A DNA stretch of 8,524 nt from DAOTEJ01 sp035454085 (GTDB lineage Bacteria > Pseudomonadota > Gammaproteobacteria > Burkholderiales > Burkholderiaceae_F): the NCBI GenBank assembly GCA_035454085.1, contig DAOTEJ010000095.1, positions 1 through 8,524 of the forward strand, read 5' to 3'. How positions within the stretch are numbered: position 1 is the stretch's first letter; each line of letters starts with the position of its first letter. The notes under the pieces are model-generated. The model saw only the letters and a list, made by a program, of their open reading frames with translations. It made no database searches and had not been told where the DNA came from. The translations under genes were made by a program, and so were the position numbers. Positions 5,730-8,524 of this stretch are shown in pieces.

Positions 5730-8524
5730 CAGTTACCCCCGACCAGGCTGGCGCCCACCAGGCCCACCTCGGAGCTGGTGAAGCTCAGCGTCAGCGGGCG
5801 CTCGTTGATGGCCTCGCCGATCTGGCCCGCGGTGTCGCGCACCGCGCTGACCACCTCGAACACGGCAGCCTCGACGGCCTCGAGGCGCTGCACCACGGTG
5901 ATCAGCTGGTCGGTCTGGCTCTTCATGCCGTCGACCATGGCCAGCACGCCGCCCGGCGCCTGGGCGGCGGTGCTGCCCAGGGTCTTGCCGGTCTCGGCCA
6001 GGTAGTCGGTGAGGCCCGCAAAGCTGCCCTGCACGTTGAGCAGCGCGGCCAGCTGCTCGCGCCCCGCCGTGCCGGCGGGGTCGATCGAGTCGAAGAAGCT
6101 GCGGAACTGCTCGCGGTTGGCGAAGTCGGTGGTGATGCCCGCATCGGCCAGCACGCGCTGGATCTCGGCCGCCTTGACGCCGGCCTGCTCGTCGCGGCTG
6201 AAGAAGTTGGCGACGAAGCCCTGCGTCTTGGCCAGGAAGGCGTCGAAGCCGCCGGTCAGGCCGGCCAGCTCGTCGGTGGCCGCGATGCTCAGGTTGGCCA
6301 CCTTGCCAAAGGCGCCGCCCAGGCCGTCCATGGCGTTCCACAGCGTGCGCGCCGCGCTGGCGGTGGCGATCACCGCCTGCAGCTGCTCGGCGCTGGCGCC
6401 GTCGGGCAGGGCGTCGCTCAGGTACTCGGCCACGCGCGCAGGCAGCTTGGACTGCTTGAGCGCCACGACCATCATCTGCTCGATGTAGCGCGACATGCCC
6501 GCCGCCACACCGTCCTGGCCGGTGAACTCGCCGGCCGCCGCCCAGATGTCGCGCCCCGCGGCGTCTTGCAGGCGCACGCCGGCGGTGCCGCGGTTGGCGT
6601 CGCCCGAGAACGACGACTGCGAGAACACCCGCAGGTTGGCCGTCGAGCCGCCCAGCGCCGCGGCCATGCCCGACACGGCCGCCAGCGACTGCTGCAGCGC
6701 GCCGCCGACTTGCGGGTCGAAGCCCTGCAGCCCGCGCATGTCTCCGTAGAGCAGGGCCGGGTTGTTCCACAGCGACGCGTCGCCGCCCATGAGCTGCGCG
6801 CCCGAGTAGCCCACGCCGGCGGGGGCCTTCTTCTTCATCATCTGGCGGATCGCCATCACGGCCAGCGCGGCGGCCGCCGCGTACGGCATGGCCAGGCCCA
6901 CGGCGCCGGCGATGTTGCCCGCGCCGATCGATCCGGCGATGCCAGCAAAGTTGGTGGCCGTGCCCGCGAGCAGCCCCTCGGCCCCAAGCGTGGAGATGGC
7001 GCCGGTGGCCCCGCCCATGAAGTTGCCCAGCGCCAGGCCGCCGCCGGGGATCAGCGAGGCCAGGTTGCCCAGGCTGCCGAACGAACTGAGCCCGCCGGCG
7101 GACGAACCGCCCGCCGCGGCGGCCGGCATCCCGAACGCGCCCAGCACCGCCCCGCTGGTGGCCTGCGCGACGGGCTGGATGATGGGCCGCAGCACCAGGC
7201 TCTGAAACAGGTTCTTGAGCTGCTGCGTGAAGTTCTTGGCGGCGCTGAGGCCGCCGTCGAAGCCGGCCATCAGGGCGTCGAGCAGGGTCTGCTCGATCAC
7301 TTGCGAGCTCTGGCGCCAGGCGGACTCGGCCTCCTTGGCCGACTCGGCCAGGGCGGTCTTGGCGGCGCCGCTTTGCTTGAGGTCGCGCAGTTGCTCGAGC
7401 AGCTTGATCTGCGCCTCGAGCGCCTCGCGGTAGCCGGGGATCACGCTGTCGGTCTGCTCGAGCGCGGCCAGCGTCTGCTGCTTGGTGGCGATGGCGTCGT
7501 TGATGCGCGCGGCGCGCACCTGCGCCAGGGCGGCCACGCTCAGGCCGATCTCGGCGTTCTCGGCGCGCTGCTGTTCGATCTGCTGCTCGATGGCGGCCGA
7601 CTGCTGCGCCAGGCTGCCCAGCGCCTCGGCCATGGACTTGCCCAGGGCTTCCTGCAGCTCGACGGCGCGCTTGCGCTCGGCGTTGGCCGCGGCCACCGCG
7701 GCGGCGTCGGCCAAGGACTGCAGCGTGCCGCTGCGCTCGAGCTCGGCCAGGGTGAGCTTGCCGGCGGCCAGGTCCTGGGCGATGCGCAGGGCCTTCTGGT
7801 CCACCTCGTTGAGCTTGTCTTGCGCACCGGCCTGGGCGATCTGCGTGGCCAGCAGCAGGTCCACCTCGCCGCGCAGGGCGGCCAGGGCGTCGGCATGGCG
7901 GCGCGCGGCCTCGGCGCTCTTCTCGCGGGCCTTGCGGGCATCTTCTTCGTCGGCGCGCAACTGCGTGAGGTTGGGCGGCTCGACCTTGTCGGCGTCGTTG
8001 GCCAGGAACTGATCGAGCACCTGGGTGCTGAGGGCCTGCTGCTGGGCGAGCAGCGCGGCGCGCTCTTCGGCCACGGTGCGATTGCCCCAGGGCGAGGCCG
8101 AGCGGCCGTCCTTGCCGGCGAGCAGATCGAGCTGGCGCGTGATGGCGGCCAGGCGGTCTTCGGTGGGCGGCCCGTCATTGAGGCCGAGCAGCGCGTTGAC
8201 CTTGGGCAGGGCCCAGCCGGCGGCGGCGTTCTTGAGCCGGTCGAAGCCGGCCGAGAGCTTGTCGAGCTCGTCGGAGAGCTTGACGGCCTCGGCCACCGCC
8301 TCGGCGGTGACGCCCGAGACGCGCTCGAGCCCGTCGCCGCCCTGGTTGAGGTAGGCGATGAACTTGGGCCCGAGCTTCTCGCCCAGCAGCTCGGCGACGA
8401 AGGCGGCCTTGGAGGCGCCGTCCTTGAAGCCGGCCACGGTGTTGGCCAGTTGCTTGAGCGCGGCGTCGGCGGTGAGGCTGGTGTCGCGCCAGTCGACGCC
8501 GGCAGCGTCGAGCATGAGGCGGGC
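5729..8524 (-). CDS. Tail tape measure protein, lambda family, 5' end outside the window
   Basis: The frame is open through the right edge (codons for Ala-Arg-Leu precede the first ATG at 8515), so the N-terminus is missing; at least 931 codons are present. Numbered from that internal Met, residues 1-57 match the end of the conserved tape measure domain (LDAAGVDWRDTSLTADAAL, then FKDGASKAAFVAELLGEKLG and AYLNQGG). Residues about 145-400 are Ala/Glu/Gln/Arg-rich and should be long coiled-coil helices. Residues 398-449 (WRQSSQVIEQTLLDALMAGF and NLFQSLVLRPIIQPV) match the C-terminal motif of lambda-type tape measures. Residues about 450-565 form a Gly/Ala-rich hydrophobic region ending in KKK, a likely membrane-inserting part. 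The rest (to 928) is mixed helical. The protein sets tail length, is ejected with the DNA and may form a channel through the inner membrane. It ends in TGATG shared with the next gene. Confidence 0.93.
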   Translation of the reverse strand, partial: ARLMLDAAGVDWRDTSLTADAALKQLANTVAGFKDGASKAAFVAELLGEKLGPKFIAYLNQGGDGLERVSGVTAEAVAEAVKLSDELDKLSAGFDRLKNAAAGWALPKVNALLGLNDGPPTEDRLAAITRQLDLLAGKDGRSASPWGNRTVAEERAALLAQQQALSTQVLDQFLANDADKVEPPNLTQLRADEEDARKAREKSAEAARRHADALAALRGEVDLLLATQIAQAGAQDKLNEVDQKALRIAQDLAAGKLTLAELERSGTLQSLADAAAVAAANAERKRAVELQEALGKSMAEALGSLAQQSAAIEQQIEQQRAENAEIGLSVAALAQVRAARINDAIATKQQTLAALEQTDSVIPGYREALEAQIKLLEQLRDLKQSGAAKTALAESAKEAESAWRQSSQVIEQTLLDALMAGFDGGLSAAKNFTQQLKNLFQSLVLRPIIQPVAQATSGAVLGAFGMPAAAAGGSSAGGLSSFGSLGNLASLIPGGGLALGNFMGGATGAISTLGAEGLLAGTATNFAGIAGSIGAGNIAGAVGLAMPYAAAAALAVMAIRQMMKKKAPAGVGYSGAQLMGGDASLWNNPALLYGDMRGLQGFDPQVGGALQQSLAAVSGMAAALGGSTANLRVFSQSSFSGDANRGTAGVRLQDAAGRDIWAAAGEFTGQDGVAAGMSRYIEQMMVVALKQSKLPARVAEYLSDALPDGASAEQLQAVIATASAARTLWNAMDGLGGAFGKVANLSIAATDELAGLTGGFDAFLAKTQGFVANFFSRDEQAGVKAAEIQRVLADAGITTDFANREQFRSFFDSIDPAGTAGREQLAALLNVQGSFAGLTDYLAETGKTLGSTAAQAPGGVLAMVDGMKSQTDQLITVVQRLEAVEAAVFEVVSAVRDTAGQIGEAINERPLTLSFTSSEVGLVGASLVGGN

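Noticed and set aside
1..8524. A novel defence system, CRISPR array, retron or mobile element
   Set aside because: All the sequence is accounted for by phage tail and lysis genes with almost no intergenic space; no repeat array, reverse transcriptase, nuclease, transposase, integrase or inverted terminal repeats were seen.

Overview
The window is a segment of a tailed-phage genome, most likely a prophage in a high-GC betaproteobacterium. Burkholderiales, perhaps Comamonadaceae, is a guess from the very GC-rich codon use and the style of the proteins; no host gene is present to confirm it. All nine genes I accept lie on the minus strand, so transcription runs from the right edge to the left. 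The layout is that of a lambda-like siphovirus late operon: tail tape measure, then tail-tip proteins, then receptor-binding tip protein, then a tail-fibre-assembly-like protein, then host lysis.

Tail part (8524 down to 1696). The right two thirds hold the C-terminal part of the tail tape measure protein (open at the right edge), two small minor tail proteins of 169 and 106 residues, an 873-residue J-like central tail tip / host specificity protein with carbohydrate-binding-like modules at its C-terminus, and a 191-residue protein with a DUF4376-like C-terminal part.

Lysis part (1682 down to 1). Next come a 107- or 113-residue protein with one membrane segment and a coiled coil, an M15-family peptidoglycan peptidase (endolysin), a 74-residue holin-like protein with two possible starts, a DUF6527-family Cys/His-rich protein of unknown function, and the N-terminal 81 residues of an Rz-like inner-membrane spanin that runs off the left edge. 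This last gene has no stop in the window; I translated it by hand. Together the holin (membrane hole), endolysin (cell wall) and spanin (outer membrane) form the usual Gram-negative three-step lysis pathway.

The genes are packed end to end: four junctions share one base in TGATG, one is a 4-base ATGA overlap, three have a 3-base gap, and the largest gap is 13 or 31 bases. There is no non-coding stretch long enough for a promoter or terminator and I see none, so this looks like the middle of one long transcript with translational coupling. I found no RNA genes, CRISPR array, insertion sequence, attachment site or integrase. I do not see a previously undescribed system. The parts most worth a second look are the lysis cassette (dual-start holin, an extra membrane protein, an embedded DUF6527 gene) and the modular receptor-binding end of the tip protein.
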